This document shows positions 29,161 through 38,820 of a DNA stretch of 64,000 nucleotides, in pieces (the stretch's first letter is position 1; each line of letters begins with the position of its first letter). Source of the stretch: Ornithinimicrobium faecis (GTDB lineage Bacteria > Actinomycetota > Actinomycetes > Actinomycetales > Dermatophilaceae); assembly GCF_023923225.1 (NCBI RefSeq), contig NZ_CP099489.1, positions 3,038,001 through 3,102,000 of the forward strand, read 5' to 3'. The position numbers and the translations under genes were made by a program. The notes beneath the pieces are model-generated. The model searched no databases. It was not told the DNA's origin and worked only from the letters and a program-made list of their open reading frames with translations.

Positions 29161-29166
29161 AGTCTA
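29161..29166 (-). promoter_or_regulatory. -10 hexamer of folD (leaderless)
   Basis: On the minus strand TAGACT is followed by six bases and the folD ATG. Confidence 0.5.
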
Positions 29167-29208
29167 AGGACGCCGACGGTGGGACCCGTGGGTGGCCTCG
29201 TCGGCGAC

Positions 29209-30225
29209 TCAGGGCACTCTCGACCCACGGCGTGCCCTCGCTCTGGCCAGTGCGGCCCACACGGCAGCCACCAGGGTCAGCCCCACGCCGAGGAGCATCT
29301 GCGTCCCCACCCTGTCCCGGGTTGACGGCTCGGTCAGGTCCAGAACCAGGCCGGTGCCCAGCTGGCTCGTGATCGTGATCAGGGCAAACAACAGCACGCC
29401 GCTGTGCATCACCGCCCAGGCCGCCAGGACGATGAAGAACACACCCAGGACGCCACCGGTCCAGGCCCACCACGGGACACCGGTGAGGTCCGGCCACCCC
29501 TGCGGCAGCACGGTCCAGCCACCGATGAGCAGGAGGAGCAGGGAGCCGGTGCCGAAGTTGATGAAGGTCGTCACGGTGGACTGGCCAGCGACCTGGGTGA
29601 TCCGGGCGTTGGTGGCCTGCTGCACCGCAGATCCCATGCCGACCAGGAACGCCCCCACCACCGGGAGCCACACAAAGTCACTCCCCCGCATCCCCGGGGT
29701 CACGGCGACCGCGACGCCGACGACGGCCAGGGCAGCCGCCGCGAGCCGAGCGGGCGTGATCAGCTGCGGCGCCGCCGGACCGAGTGGGAGACGGTCCACC
29801 AGCAGCGCGTTCACCGTCTGACCCCCGATGATCGCGATCAGGAACGTGGCAACTCCCACCCGGGGCACGGCATACGTCTGCATGGCCACGAGCAAGCCAC
29901 CGATCGCGCCGCCGCACAGCTGCCAGGCCGGCAGGTGTCCCCGACGCACGGCACGCCACACGGCGCTCGCCCCAGCCCGGAACCGTGGGGTGACCCAGAG
30001 CAGCGAGATGAAGCCGAGGCCGATGAAGAAGCTGGCCCACGCGGCCGTCATCGCTGGCAGGAAGGTGCCCAGGTCACCGTTGATCCGGGACTGGACCGCC
30101 AGGAGCACGCCGCAGACAAACGCCGCGATCAGCGCCAGGGTCTGGTCCCCCGGCCGCCGACGAGCGCGCGGGGCCGAGGCGGCGAGAGCCTCGCCGCCCG
30201 GCGGCACCGGAACGTCAGTGGGCAA
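29209..30225 (-). CDS. DMT family transporter (YdcZ/DUF606 type)
   Basis: Integral membrane protein of 338 residues with about ten helices, built as two DUF606-like halves: [24 protein letters not shown] near residue 30 and [27 protein letters not shown] in the second half. The substrate is unknown; the DMT superfamily exports metabolites. The open frame starts at TTG 30225 inside the end of purH, while a GTG at 30207 after the purH stop is an alternative. It probably belongs to the purN-purH transcript. Confidence 0.8.
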   Translation of the reverse strand: MPTDVPVPPGGEALAASAPRARRRPGDQTLALIAAFVCGVLLAVQSRINGDLGTFLPAMTAAWASFFIGLGFISLLWVTPRFRAGASAVWRAVRRGHLPAWQLCGGAIGGLLVAMQTYAVPRVGVATFLIAIIGGQTVNALLVDRLPLGPAAPQLITPARLAAAALAVVGVAVAVTPGMRGSDFVWLPVVGAFLVGMGSAVQQATNARITQVAGQSTVTTFINFGTGSLLLLLIGGWTVLPQGWPDLTGVPWWAWTGGVLGVFFIVLAAWAVMHSGVLLFALITITSQLGTGLVLDLTEPSTRDRVGTQMLLGVGLTLVAAVWAALARARARRGSRVP

Positions 30226-31822
30226 AGTGGCGGGTGCCCGTGAAATAGAGCGTCACGCCGGCAGCTGCGGCAGCGGCCACGACCTCCTCGTCACGGATCG
30301 ACCCACCGGGAGAGACGACTGCGCGCACACCGGCATCCAGCAGGATCTGCAGGCCGTCGGCAAACGGGAAGAACGCGTCGGAGGAGGCGACCGAGCCCTG
30401 CGCGCGCTCCGCGCCGGCCCGCTCCACCGCCAGACGGCAGGAGTCGACGCGGTTGACCTGGCCCATGCCGATGCCGACGCTGGCCCCGTCCTGGGCGAGC
30501 AGGATCGCGTTGGACTTGACCGCGCGGACCGAGCGCCAGGCGAAGGCGAGATCTGCGAGGGTGTCCTCGTCGGCAGCCGGGCCGGTCGCGAGCTGCCAGT
30601 TGGCGGGGTCGTCCCCCTCGGCGTCGAGGATGTCCAGGGCCTGGACCAGCGCTCCACCGGCGATGTTGCGCACCTCCAGCCCGCCGCGCTGCGGGGAGGC
30701 CGCGCGCACGACCCGCAGGTTCTTCTTGGCCTGCAGGATCTCCAGGGCCTCGGGGGCAAAGTCCGGGGCGATGACGACCTCGGTGAAGATCTCCGCCACC
30801 TGCTGGGCCAGCTCGGCGGTGACCGCCCGGTTGGTGGCCACGATGCCACCGTAGGCCGACACCGGGTCGCAGGCGTGCGCCTTGCGGTGCGCCTCGGCGA
30901 TGTCGCTGCCGGTCGCGATACCGCACGGGTTGGCGTGCTTGATGATCGCCACGGTCGGCATGTCGCCGTGGTCGTGGGCCGCCCGGCGCGCAGCATCCGC
31001 GTCGACGTAGTTGTTGAACGACATCGCCTTGCCGTGCAGCACCTCGGCCTGCGCCAGGGCGGGCGTCGGCTGGAAACCGTTGCGATAGATGGCCGCCCGC
31101 TGGTGCGGGTTCTCGCCATAGCGCAGCACGTCCGAGCGCTCCCAGGTCGCCCCCATCCAGGCAGGGAAGCCCGTGTCGTCAGAGGTGTCGGTCAGCACGT
31201 TGCCCATCCATGAGGCGACGTGCACGTCATAGGTGGCGGTGTGGATGAAGGCCTTGGCCGCCAACCCCTGGCGCTGGGCCAGCGTGAACCCGCCGGCCGC
31301 TGCGGCCGCCGCGACGTCGGCGTAGGCGGAGGGGTCGACGACGACGGAGACCGACGCGTGGTTCTTGGCCGCGGCGCGCACCATGGAGGGTCCGCCGATG
31401 TCGATCTGCTCGACGCACTCGTCCTGGGAGGCACCGGAGCCGACGGTCTCGGTGAACGGATAGAGGTTGACGACGACCAGGTCGAAGGGCTCGATGTCGA
31501 GGTCCGCGAGCTGGGCGAGATGGTCGGGGTTGCGGGTGTCGGCCAGCAGACCGGCGTGGACCCGCGGGTGCAGTGTCTTCACGCGGCCATCCAGGCACTC
31601 CGGGAAGCCGGTGAGCTCCTCGACCCGGGTCACCGGGACACCGGTCGCCTCGATGCGCGCGGCGGTCGAGCCGGTGGAGACCAGCTGGGTGCCGGCCTCG
31701 TGCAGCCCGCTGGCCAGCTCCTCGAGCCCGGTCTTGTCATAGACCGAGATGAGGGCGCGGCGGATCGGGCGGCGGCCCTCGCTGTCCTGCGCGGGGCCGG
31801 CGTCCTGCGGGGTGGCGTTCAC
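30215..31822 (-). CDS. purH: Bifunctional AICAR transformylase/IMP cyclohydrolase
   Basis: Catalyses the last two steps of IMP synthesis. The 535-residue protein has the N-terminal cyclohydrolase domain ([17 protein letters not shown], near residue 20) and the C-terminal transformylase with [12 protein letters not shown] and the KHANPCGIA segment that contains catalytic Lys and His. The GTG start overlaps the purN stop by four bases. Formyl-THF for this enzyme comes from FolD downstream. Confidence 0.96.
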   Translation of the reverse strand: MNATPQDAGPAQDSEGRRPIRRALISVYDKTGLEELASGLHEAGTQLVSTGSTAARIEATGVPVTRVEELTGFPECLDGRVKTLHPRVHAGLLADTRNPDHLAQLADLDIEPFDLVVVNLYPFTETVGSGASQDECVEQIDIGGPSMVRAAAKNHASVSVVVDPSAYADVAAAAAAGGFTLAQRQGLAAKAFIHTATYDVHVASWMGNVLTDTSDDTGFPAWMGATWERSDVLRYGENPHQRAAIYRNGFQPTPALAQAEVLHGKAMSFNNYVDADAARRAAHDHGDMPTVAIIKHANPCGIATGSDIAEAHRKAHACDPVSAYGGIVATNRAVTAELAQQVAEIFTEVVIAPDFAPEALEILQAKKNLRVVRAASPQRGGLEVRNIAGGALVQALDILDAEGDDPANWQLATGPAADEDTLADLAFAWRSVRAVKSNAILLAQDGASVGIGMGQVNRVDSCRLAVERAGAERAQGSVASSDAFFPFADGLQILLDAGVRAVVSPGGSIRDEEVVAAAAAAGVTLYFTGTRHFAH

Positions 31823-32442
31823 GGGATCGTGACCTTCCTGTCGGTGAGGGTGTGGCCGTGTCGGGCCAGGCGGCCCACCACGTCCACGAGCATGCTGCGT
31901 TCGACCGTCTTGATGCGTTCGTGGAGTGACTCGGGCGTGTCACCGTCCTCCACCGGGACGGCGACCTGCTCGAGGATGGGGCCCGTGTCGACTCCGCTGT
32001 CGACGAGGTGGGCGGTGCAGCCGGTGACCCGCACACCGTACGCGAGCGCGTCGGCGACCGCGTGCGCACCCGGGAAGGCCGGCAGCAGGGCGGGGTGGGT
32101 GTTGACCACGGTATGGGCGGACAGGACCGCCTCCCCCAGGATCTTCATGAAGCCGGCCGACACGACCAGGTCCGGGGTGTGGGCGCCGATCTGCTCGGCG
32201 AGGGCGGCGTCCCAGGCCTGCCGGTCCCGGTGGTCGGGGACCCGGCACACAAAGGTCGGTATGCCGTGGCGCACCGCCCGCTCGAGGGCGCGGGCGCCGT
32301 GTCGGTCGGCTCCGACGGCCACCACCTGCACGCCATAGGCCGGGTCGGTGGCAGCGTCGATCAGCGCCTGGAGGTTGCTGCCGGTGCCGGAGACCAGCAC
32401 GACAACGCGGGCCGCGGACGGCGGGGTGGGGCTGGTGGGCAC
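31819..32442 (-). CDS. purN: Phosphoribosylglycinamide formyltransferase
   Basis: Transfers formyl from formyl-THF to GAR in purine synthesis. The 207-residue protein has the [14 protein letters not shown] substrate loop near residue 12, SAGFMKILG, and [13 protein letters not shown] with the catalytic histidine and a later aspartate in [13 protein letters not shown]. The GTG at 32442 is fixed by a TATCCT -10 hexamer six bases upstream, which heads the purN-purH unit. Confidence 0.95.
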   Translation of the reverse strand: MPTSPTPPSAARVVVLVSGTGSNLQALIDAATDPAYGVQVVAVGADRHGARALERAVRHGIPTFVCRVPDHRDRQAWDAALAEQIGAHTPDLVVSAGFMKILGEAVLSAHTVVNTHPALLPAFPGAHAVADALAYGVRVTGCTAHLVDSGVDTGPILEQVAVPVEDGDTPESLHERIKTVERSMLVDVVGRLARHGHTLTDRKVTIP

Positions 32443-32448
32443 TCGATG

Positions 32449-32454
32449 AGGATA
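32449..32454 (-). promoter_or_regulatory. -10 hexamer of purN (leaderless)
   Basis: On the minus strand TATCCT is followed by six bases and the GTG of purN. It lies between purN and the upstream DUF6350 gene. Confidence 0.5.
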
Positions 32455-32461
32455 TCGGGCG

Positions 32462-33718
32462 TCAGAGGCGGCGGCGGAACAGGTGCAGTGCACTCAGGGT
32501 GACCAGGGCTCCGCCCAGCACCTCGGCCCCCAGCAACGTCGCGACCCGCACCGGGTCGGTGCCCACCTGACTGAGCAGCCCGGGGGTCATGCCACCGAGG
32601 GCGAGCCAGCTGAGCAGGAGCACCACGACGGTCACGCCGACACAGGCAGACAGAGCGATCTGGGCCTTGGCCCACCACGAGGCGAGGCGCGGTGCGGCCC
32701 GGGAGCTCTGGAAGCCGACCCACGCCCCGGCCAGCACCGGCAGGAGCGCGGACAGCCAGAGGCCGGGAGGCAGCGCGCCCGGCTCGGGGAGCGCGGCGAG
32801 CACGGGCAGCAGGGGCAGGTCACCGGCGCTCGACTCGGTCCAGCCGACCTGCACCGTGCCGACCGCGACCTCGACGCCGCTGGACCAGCCCATCGCCCAG
32901 ACCAGGATGTTGGGCAGGGCAGCGACCGAACCGAGCGTCAGCACGCTCGTGCCGACAGTCCCGGCGTCGAGGGCCTCATAGAGGGTCAGCACCCGGCCCA
33001 TGCGGATCACCAGCAGCGCCACCACCAACAGCAGGGCCCCAACGATCAGGATGCACAGGGCCTGCACGGCGGGACGCAGACCGCGCCGCACCAGGACCGG
33101 CGTGTGCAGCTCGACCCAGCGCAACCCTCGGTCAAGGGTGGGGTGCTCCTGGCGTCGGTGCTCGCGCCACAGGCTCAGCCCGATCGCGATCAGGGGCACC
33201 AGCAGCAGGCCGGGCAGGGCGGACGAGACGATCACCGGAGCCTGCCCCAACCCGGCCAGCGAGCACAGGAGCAGACCCGAGGCGACATAACCCACCAGGA
33301 AGGACACCAACTCGGTGACCCCCAGCGCGGCCCACGCGAAGCGCCAGCCGGTCACCTCATCCAGCTCGCCCCGCACGTCGGGGCGGTCGACGACGACCTG
33401 CCCCACGGCATACCAACAGGCCAGGATCGGGACCAGGGTGAGCAGGAGGGGAGCCAGGACGACCTGGTGCTCCCCGACCTCGATGCTCGCGCGGTGCGCG
33501 AGGGCCCACAGGTCGACGCCGATGCCGGCCGTCTGCCAGATGGAGACCGAGCTGCGGTCATCGGCCAGCCAGGCGACGAACACCGGGACCGTCACCACGA
33601 CCCACGAGATCAGGGCGGCGAGCAACCCGGCGACGGCGGCGAGCACCACCGCGCGCAGCCGTCCGGTGATGGTCGCCGCGTCCGCGGGCCTGACAGGGGT
33701 TCGTTCCAGCAGAGTCAT
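32462..33718 (-). CDS. DUF6350 polytopic membrane protein
   Basis: A 418-residue protein with about ten membrane helices separated by Ser/Gly/Ala-rich loops. It resembles the DUF6350 family, which in actinobacteria sits between sucD and purN as it does here. The conserved segment PNILVWAMGWSSGVEVAVG lies at about residues 281-299. No function is known. The ATG at 33718 gives a short basic N-terminus before the first helix. Confidence 0.8.
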   Translation of the reverse strand: MTLLERTPVRPADAATITGRLRAVVLAAVAGLLAALISWVVVTVPVFVAWLADDRSSVSIWQTAGIGVDLWALAHRASIEVGEHQVVLAPLLLTLVPILACWYAVGQVVVDRPDVRGELDEVTGWRFAWAALGVTELVSFLVGYVASGLLLCSLAGLGQAPVIVSSALPGLLLVPLIAIGLSLWREHRRQEHPTLDRGLRWVELHTPVLVRRGLRPAVQALCILIVGALLLVVALLVIRMGRVLTLYEALDAGTVGTSVLTLGSVAALPNILVWAMGWSSGVEVAVGTVQVGWTESSAGDLPLLPVLAALPEPGALPPGLWLSALLPVLAGAWVGFQSSRAAPRLASWWAKAQIALSACVGVTVVVLLLSWLALGGMTPGLLSQVGTDPVRVATLLGAEVLGGALVTLSALHLFRRRL

Positions 33719-33781
33719 GTCTGCCCCATGGTGACCCGCCGTGCGCCCCCGATGCTGGAGGCTCACCGAGGCGTGACGCAA

Positions 33782-33815
33782 CAGACCCCCGGTCGCACGC
33801 GGCGCCGGGGGTCTG
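33782..33815 (-). terminator. sucCD terminator
   Basis: CAGACCCCCGG (33782-33792) and CCGGGGGTCTG (33805-33815) form an 11-bp perfect stem, 17 bases after the sucD stop. Confidence 0.8.
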
Positions 33816-33831
33816 CTGGGAGAGCTCTAGG

Positions 33832-34719
33832 TCAGGCGCCCTGCTCCTGCAGGATCTGGCGCATCAGCTCGGCCGTCTCGGACGGCGTCTTGCCGACCTT
33901 GACACCCGCGGCCTCCAGGGCCTCCTTCTTGGCTGCGGCCGTGCCCGACGAGCCAGAGACGATGGCACCGGCGTGGCCCATGGTCTTGCCCTCGGGTGCA
34001 GTGAAGCCTGCGACATAGCCCACGACGGGCTTGGTCACGTGCTCCTTGATGTAGTCGGCGGCGCGCTCCTCGGCGTCGCCGCCGATCTCGCCGATCATCA
34101 CGATGGCCTTGGTGTCAGGGTCGTTCTCGAAGGCCTCGAGCGCGTCGATGTGGGTGGTGCCGATGATCGGGTCACCGCCGATGCCGATCGCAGTGGTGAA
34201 GCCGAAGTCCCGCAGCTCATACATCATCTGATAGGTCAGGGTGCCCGACTTGGACACCAGACCGATCGGGCCCTTGCCCGCGATGGTGTGCGGCGTGATG
34301 CCGGCCAGCGACTCCTCCGGGGAGATGACCCCGGGGCAGTTCGGGCCGATCATCCGGGTGTTCTTGCCCTCGAGATAGGCAAAGACCTCGGCGCTGTCCT
34401 TGACCGGCACACCCTCGGTGATGACCACGATGAGCGGCATCTCCGCGTCGATGGCCTCGATGCAGGCGTCCTTGGTGAAGGCCGGCGGCACAAACAGGAC
34501 CGAGACGTTGGCCCCGGTGGCCTCCATGGCCTCCTTGACCGTGCCGTAGACGTGCAGCTCCTGGTCGTTGAGCGTCACGGTGGTGCCTGCCTTGCGGGCG
34601 TTGACACCGCCGACGATGTTGGAGCCGGACTGGAGCATCAGGTCGGTGTGCTTGGAGCCCATGCCACCGGTGATGCCCTGGACGATGATCTTGGAGTCCT
34701 TGTTCAGATAGATCGTCAT
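33832..34719 (-). CDS. sucD: Succinate-CoA ligase alpha subunit
   Basis: The 295-residue alpha subunit of succinyl-CoA synthetase, which makes ATP or GTP and succinate in the TCA cycle. The CoA-binding segment [14 protein letters not shown] is near residue 12. The phosphorylated histidine lies near the C-terminus in the segment reading [12 protein letters not shown] (about His248). It follows sucC after 20 bases in the same operon. Confidence 0.96.
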   Translation of the reverse strand: MTIYLNKDSKIIVQGITGGMGSKHTDLMLQSGSNIVGGVNARKAGTTVTLNDQELHVYGTVKEAMEATGANVSVLFVPPAFTKDACIEAIDAEMPLIVVITEGVPVKDSAEVFAYLEGKNTRMIGPNCPGVISPEESLAGITPHTIAGKGPIGLVSKSGTLTYQMMYELRDFGFTTAIGIGGDPIIGTTHIDALEAFENDPDTKAIVMIGEIGGDAEERAADYIKEHVTKPVVGYVAGFTAPEGKTMGHAGAIVSGSSGTAAAKKEALEAAGVKVGKTPSETAELMRQILQEQGA

Positions 34720-34739
34720 GTGCGTGTTCTCTCCCGGTC

Positions 34740-35912
34740 TCAGGCGTTCGCCAGCTCGGCGGCCTTGTCGGCCGCGCCGTCCATGGTGTCGACCTGGGTC
34801 ACGAGCGGGTGGTTCAGCTCGTCCAGGATCTTGCGGCCCAACTCGACGTTGTTGCCGTCGAGGCGGACCACGAGGGGCTTGGTGGCGTTGTCGCCGAGGA
34901 TCTCCAGCGCGCCCTTGATGCCGTTGGCGACCTCGTCACAGGCCGTGATGCCGCCGAAGACGTTGACGAACACCGCCTTGACCTGCTCGTCGCCCAGGAT
35001 CACGTCGAGGCCGTTGGCCATCACCTGGGCGTTGGCGCCACCGCCGATGTCGAGGAAGTTGGCGGGCTTGACTCCACCGTGGGCCTCGCCGGCGTAGGCC
35101 ACCACGTCGAGGGTGCTCATCACCAGGCCCGCGCCGTTGCCGATGATGCCGACCTGGCCGTCGAGCTTGACGTAGTTCAGGCCCAGCTCCTTGGCCTTGG
35201 CCTCCAGCGGGTCCGAGGCGCCCTTGTCCTCCAGCGCCGCGTGGTCCTCGTGCCGGAAGTCGGCGTTCTCGTCGAGGGAGACCTTGCCGTCCAGGGCGAC
35301 GATCTGCCCGTCGGTCGTCTTGACCAGCGGGTTGACCTCGACCAGGGTGGCGTCCTCGCCCTGGTAGACGTCCCAGAGCTTGACCAGCACGTCCGCGATG
35401 GCGTCCTGGTCCTCGGTGAAGCCGGCGGCGTCGACGATCTCGCGCGCCTTGGCGGCGTCGATGCCGGTCAGCGCGCTGACCGGGATGCGGGCCAGGGCCT
35501 CGGGGCGCTCGACGGCGAGCTGCTCGATCTCCATGCCGCCCTCCTTGCTGCACATGGCGAGCACGGAGCGGTTGGCGCGGTCGAGCAGCACCGAGAAGTA
35601 GTACTCCTCGGCGATGCTGGCGCCCTGGGCGATCATCACCGTGTTGACGGTGTGGCCCTTGATGTCCATGCCGAGGATCGCCTCGGCTGCAGCGGTCGCC
35701 TCCTCCGGCGACTTGGCCAGCTTGACACCGCCCGCCTTGCCGCGGCCACCGGTCTTGACCTGTGCCTTGACCACGACAACACCGCCGCTGTCTGCACCGA
35801 TGCGCTCGGCTGCGGCGGCGGCCTCACTGGCGTCGGTGATCACCGCGCCGGCGAGCACCGGCACGCCATGTGCCTCGAACATGTCCCGCGCTTGGTATTC
35901 AAAAAGGTCCAC
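34740..35912 (-). CDS. sucC: Succinate-CoA ligase beta subunit
   Basis: The 390-residue nucleotide-specific beta subunit. It starts with [19 protein letters not shown], has the ATP-grasp core with [15 protein letters not shown] (about 49-63) and ends with [13 protein letters not shown], typical for SucC. The GTG start at 35912 gives the full N-terminus. It is the first gene of sucCD. Confidence 0.96.
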   Translation of the reverse strand: MDLFEYQARDMFEAHGVPVLAGAVITDASEAAAAAERIGADSGGVVVVKAQVKTGGRGKAGGVKLAKSPEEATAAAEAILGMDIKGHTVNTVMIAQGASIAEEYYFSVLLDRANRSVLAMCSKEGGMEIEQLAVERPEALARIPVSALTGIDAAKAREIVDAAGFTEDQDAIADVLVKLWDVYQGEDATLVEVNPLVKTTDGQIVALDGKVSLDENADFRHEDHAALEDKGASDPLEAKAKELGLNYVKLDGQVGIIGNGAGLVMSTLDVVAYAGEAHGGVKPANFLDIGGGANAQVMANGLDVILGDEQVKAVFVNVFGGITACDEVANGIKGALEILGDNATKPLVVRLDGNNVELGRKILDELNHPLVTQVDTMDGAADKAAELANA

Positions 35913-36003
35913 GAGTCAGCTATCCCATCTGCGTGTTTGGTGTGGGTCTGTGCCTGTGTTGTCACCGGTCGGTGAACCGGCCTCGCTCCGGCGCAAGGTT
36001 AGT

Positions 36004-36417
36004 TCAGTCCCGCCCGAGGTTCTCACGCACCCACCCGGTGATCTCGGTGGTGGTGGCCCCGGGGGTGAAGATCCGCGAGACGCCGAGCTCCTGGAGCACC
36101 GGAATGTCGTCCTCGGGGATGATGCCGCCTCCGAAGACGACGATGTCCTGGGCGTCGCGCTCCGTGAGGAGCTCGATGACCCGCTTGAACTGCGTCATGT
36201 GGGCGCCGGACAGCACGGACAGGCCGACGGCGTCTGCGTCCTCCTGGATGGCCGCCTCGACGATCTGCTCGGGCGTCTGGTGCAGCCCGGTGTAGATGAC
36301 CTCGACGCCCGCATCGCGCAGCGCCCTGGCCACAACCTTTGCACCACGGTCGTGGCCGTCCAGGCCGGGTTTGGCCACGACGACGCGCAGCGGTGACGAG
36401 CTCGTTGGGGAGGACAT
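36004..36417 (-). CDS. Free-standing cobalamin (B12)-binding domain protein
   Basis: A 137-residue protein consisting of only a B12-binding Rossmann domain, similar to the C-terminal part of methylmalonyl-CoA mutase or the small subunit of isobutyryl-CoA mutase. The cobalt-ligating motif DGHDRG is at about residues 20-25, followed by LSGAH and [12 protein letters not shown] large mutase subunit is not encoded in the window. Placement upstream of sucCD hints at a link to succinyl-CoA. A TAATCT -10 element sits six bases before the ATG. Confidence 0.88.
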   Translation of the reverse strand: MSSPTSSSPLRVVVAKPGLDGHDRGAKVVARALRDAGVEVIYTGLHQTPEQIVEAAIQEDADAVGLSVLSGAHMTQFKRVIELLTERDAQDIVVFGGGIIPEDDIPVLQELGVSRIFTPGATTTEITGWVRENLGRD

Positions 36418-36423
36418 GGCTGC

Positions 36424-36429
36424 AGATTA
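36424..36429 (-). promoter_or_regulatory. -10 hexamer of the B12-domain gene (leaderless)
   Basis: On the minus strand TAATCT is followed by six bases (GCAGCC) and the ATG at 36417. Confidence 0.5.
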
Positions 36430-36459
36430 TCGCACTGTCCACAGGTGACCAGGACCACA

Positions 36460-36488
36460 TTGGCACCGACCCCTGGGCACGCTAGGGT
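36460..36488 (+). promoter_or_regulatory. Promoter of the M23 peptidase gene
   Basis: TTGGCA (36460-36465) and TAGGGT (36483-36488) are 17 bases apart. The predicted start near 36495 leaves a leader of about 80 bases before the ATG, so this gene, unlike many others here, has a 5' untranslated region. Confidence 0.6.
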
Positions 36489-36576
36489 CGTTCTGGTCCG
36501 AGTGCCCCGGGTTCGCCCCATCCCGGCGTGCGGCTCACTCCTCGGACGTGACGATCCACACCTTCTCGGAGTTCAG

Positions 36577-37485
36577 ATGCGCGAGGTTGCTGTGCGCGAG
36601 CCCTCTGCCGACCGGCCCCGGTCCGCCGGGGCGCAGGAACCTGCCCCGACGCCCCGGTCACGCCGCGAGGCCCGTGAGCTGGCGCAGGCCACGCGCCGTC
36701 GCAGGCCCGCCCCCGCGCCACGCCACTCCCGTCGTCGCGCGCCGCGGTCGCGCAGCACGACCGTGGCCCGGCTCTCGGCACCCGTGCTGGTCGCAGCCGT
36801 GGCCGCCGCGAGCATCATCGGTCTGCCGGCCTCCGTGTCGGCCGGGACACCGACGGTCGCGCAGACCCGGCTGGCCGATGCGGCCACCGGGCTCCCCGCT
36901 GCCGCAGCCGCCGACCTCGCCAGGCAGGATGCGACGGCCTCTCGGGGTGCGGCCTCCCGCCTGGCCCTCGCCCAGGGTCTCGGAGCCGCCGCGGAGGGCA
37001 AGGCAGCCATGACGGCCCGTGGCCAGGCACTGAGCACGTCCCTGTCCGCCGGAGTGGAGACCACCGCGGGCGGGCAGGACCGGGCCCGGGAGGTCGCCAC
37101 CGCCCGGGCCTTCCACGAGCCCATCCTGGACGCGCACCAGACGTCCTCGTTCGGGTGGCGCTGGGGTCGGATGCACAACGGCATCGATTTCGGTGCCGGT
37201 CATGGCACGCCGCTGTATGCCGTGGGGCTGGGGACCGTGACCACCGCCGGCTGGAACTCGGGGCTGGGTTACCACGTCAAGATCACCCTGGACACCGGCG
37301 AGGTCATCGTCTACGGCCACCTCTCCCGGATCGACGTGAGCGACGGCGACCCGGTCGCTGCCGGCAGCCAGCTCGGTGCGGTGGGCAGCAGCGGTCGCTC
37401 CACCGGTGCCCACCTGCACCTCGAGGTCCGCACCCAGGACGGGCCGATCGACCCCGCCCCCTGGCTCGCGGCGCGCCGCGGCTAG
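36577..37485 (+). CDS. M23 family metallopeptidase (LytM domain)
   Basis: Probable secreted or membrane-anchored peptidoglycan hydrolase of 302 residues. An arginine-rich cytoplasmic stretch (about residues 8-62) precedes a hydrophobic segment (about 68-88). Then come an alanine-rich region and a C-terminal LytM domain with HNGIDFGAGHG (zinc histidine and aspartate, near 202) and HLHLEV (near 281). Both zinc sites look intact, so it should be active rather than a regulatory LytM. The ATG at 36577 has GGAG five bases upstream. Confidence 0.87.
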   Translation: MREVAVREPSADRPRSAGAQEPAPTPRSRREARELAQATRRRRPAPAPRHSRRRAPRSRSTTVARLSAPVLVAAVAAASIIGLPASVSAGTPTVAQTRLADAATGLPAAAAADLARQDATASRGAASRLALAQGLGAAAEGKAAMTARGQALSTSLSAGVETTAGGQDRAREVATARAFHEPILDAHQTSSFGWRWGRMHNGIDFGAGHGTPLYAVGLGTVTTAGWNSGLGYHVKITLDTGEVIVYGHLSRIDVSDGDPVAAGSQLGAVGSSGRSTGAHLHLEVRTQDGPIDPAPWLAARRG

Positions 37486-37519
37486 GGCCAGCTGGAGGCA
37501 AGACACAGCGGCCGTCGGG

Positions 37520-38779
37520 TCATGCGGTCGAGTCGTCGGGCCGGCCCACGCGGATGCCCTCCCGGGCGAGGAGGGCTCGCGCCCGTCCGTGCGCGAGGTC
37601 CTGCGAGAACGCCCGCCACAGGTCGACCATCCCCTCCTCCTCCACCACGTCCCGGAACCGGCGGAAGGCACCCCGACCCTCGATGGCCTGCTCCAGGCGG
37701 GCACGAAGCGCGGCGTCCCACTGGCGCTCGGCGAACGCCGCCATGTCTCGCCAAGCGTCCCGCGAGCCGGACGTGTCGAACCGCAGCCACCGGTCCGGCT
37801 CCTCCTCGACGTCCAGGACGCTGTCCTCCCCCACCATCGCCGCATCCGTGAGGCTCTCGTCCCACACCTCCCCGGTCTGCAGGTCGAGGTAGCCGCCGAG
37901 CGACATCTCAGCCGACCTCTCCAGCTCACTGGCGAGCACCTCCAGGTCAGCCGGCACCACCCGCCCCTGCAGCGCCTCACCCCGCAGGACGGCGAGCAGG
38001 TCCTCGGCGAGCACGTCGTCCCCCTCGGCACCGCGCGTGCTCAGCCGGTTGATCACGGACACGGCCAGCGGCTCGACGTCCGCGCCGCGCTGCTCCAGTG
38101 CCATAGGGATGCCGGCCCCCACCAGTTGCAGCACGTCGTCGATGTCGCAGCCCTGCAGCACCGCCAGGAAGCGGTCCGTGTCCGCAGTCTGGACGGCAGA
38201 CCGCAACTCCTGGAGGTTGATGCTCTTTCGCTGCTCCTGCCCCGGCCACAGCCCCGTCTGCATCGGGTGCGGGTGGGCCGGCCGCGGCGGCGGAGGCGAC
38301 TCCCCGTCGTCGTCCCGCCAACGGCGCCCGTACTGGTCTGGCACGCTGCCCCAGCCCCAGTAGGGCAACGGGGACCCCGGACGGACCCCGAGCACCTCCA
38401 TCGGGTCAACCTTCTCCCCAACCGTGCACAGGTGTCTCCACTCGTCCCCGAGGTCGAAGGTGAACAGGAACTCCTCCCCCGGCTGCAGGAGCCGGGAGAC
38501 TGTGGCCGTGTCCATGTCGACCGGCGTCGTCACCGGGCCTCCGGCCAACGACGCGAACTCGGCACCGGTGTGCTCGTCGGTGATCACCCGACCGTCGCCG
38601 AGGGTGAAGACCGACAGGTGCGCCCGGTCCCACCGGGCGAACGCATCGTTGACGGCCTCGGCGAGCTGGACGAAGGTGTGTGACGGGCCGACGGCGAAGA
38701 TCCGGCCGGGCCGGGGCCACAGGACCTCCCCGCGCCCACCGAGCAACTCGACCGTCACGGACAACCAGGTGCGCGCCAT
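37520..38779 (-). CDS. PRiA4 ORF3-like protein fused to a UPF0158-like domain
   Basis: A 419-residue protein. Residues 1 to about 140 resemble the plasmid pRiA4b ORF3 family (FTFDLGDEWRHLCTV near 110). A proline-rich linker with a DDDGESPPPPRP segment follows, then a middle region with ankyrin-like character (LQELRSAVQTADTDRFLAVLQGCDI). The last 120 residues resemble UPF0158, with ALRARLEQAIEGRGAFRRF. PRiA4 ORF3-like domains are found near mobile elements but also in chromosomal genes. No function is established. It is convergent with the M23 gene. Confidence 0.75.
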   Translation of the reverse strand: MARTWLSVTVELLGGRGEVLWPRPGRIFAVGPSHTFVQLAEAVNDAFARWDRAHLSVFTLGDGRVITDEHTGAEFASLAGGPVTTPVDMDTATVSRLLQPGEEFLFTFDLGDEWRHLCTVGEKVDPMEVLGVRPGSPLPYWGWGSVPDQYGRRWRDDDGESPPPPRPAHPHPMQTGLWPGQEQRKSINLQELRSAVQTADTDRFLAVLQGCDIDDVLQLVGAGIPMALEQRGADVEPLAVSVINRLSTRGAEGDDVLAEDLLAVLRGEALQGRVVPADLEVLASELERSAEMSLGGYLDLQTGEVWDESLTDAAMVGEDSVLDVEEEPDRWLRFDTSGSRDAWRDMAAFAERQWDAALRARLEQAIEGRGAFRRFRDVVEEEGMVDLWRAFSQDLAHGRARALLAREGIRVGRPDDSTA

Positions 38780-38820
38780 ACCTCGAGCATGGCACGCCCG
38801 CCGCCCACCTCAGCGCCCCC

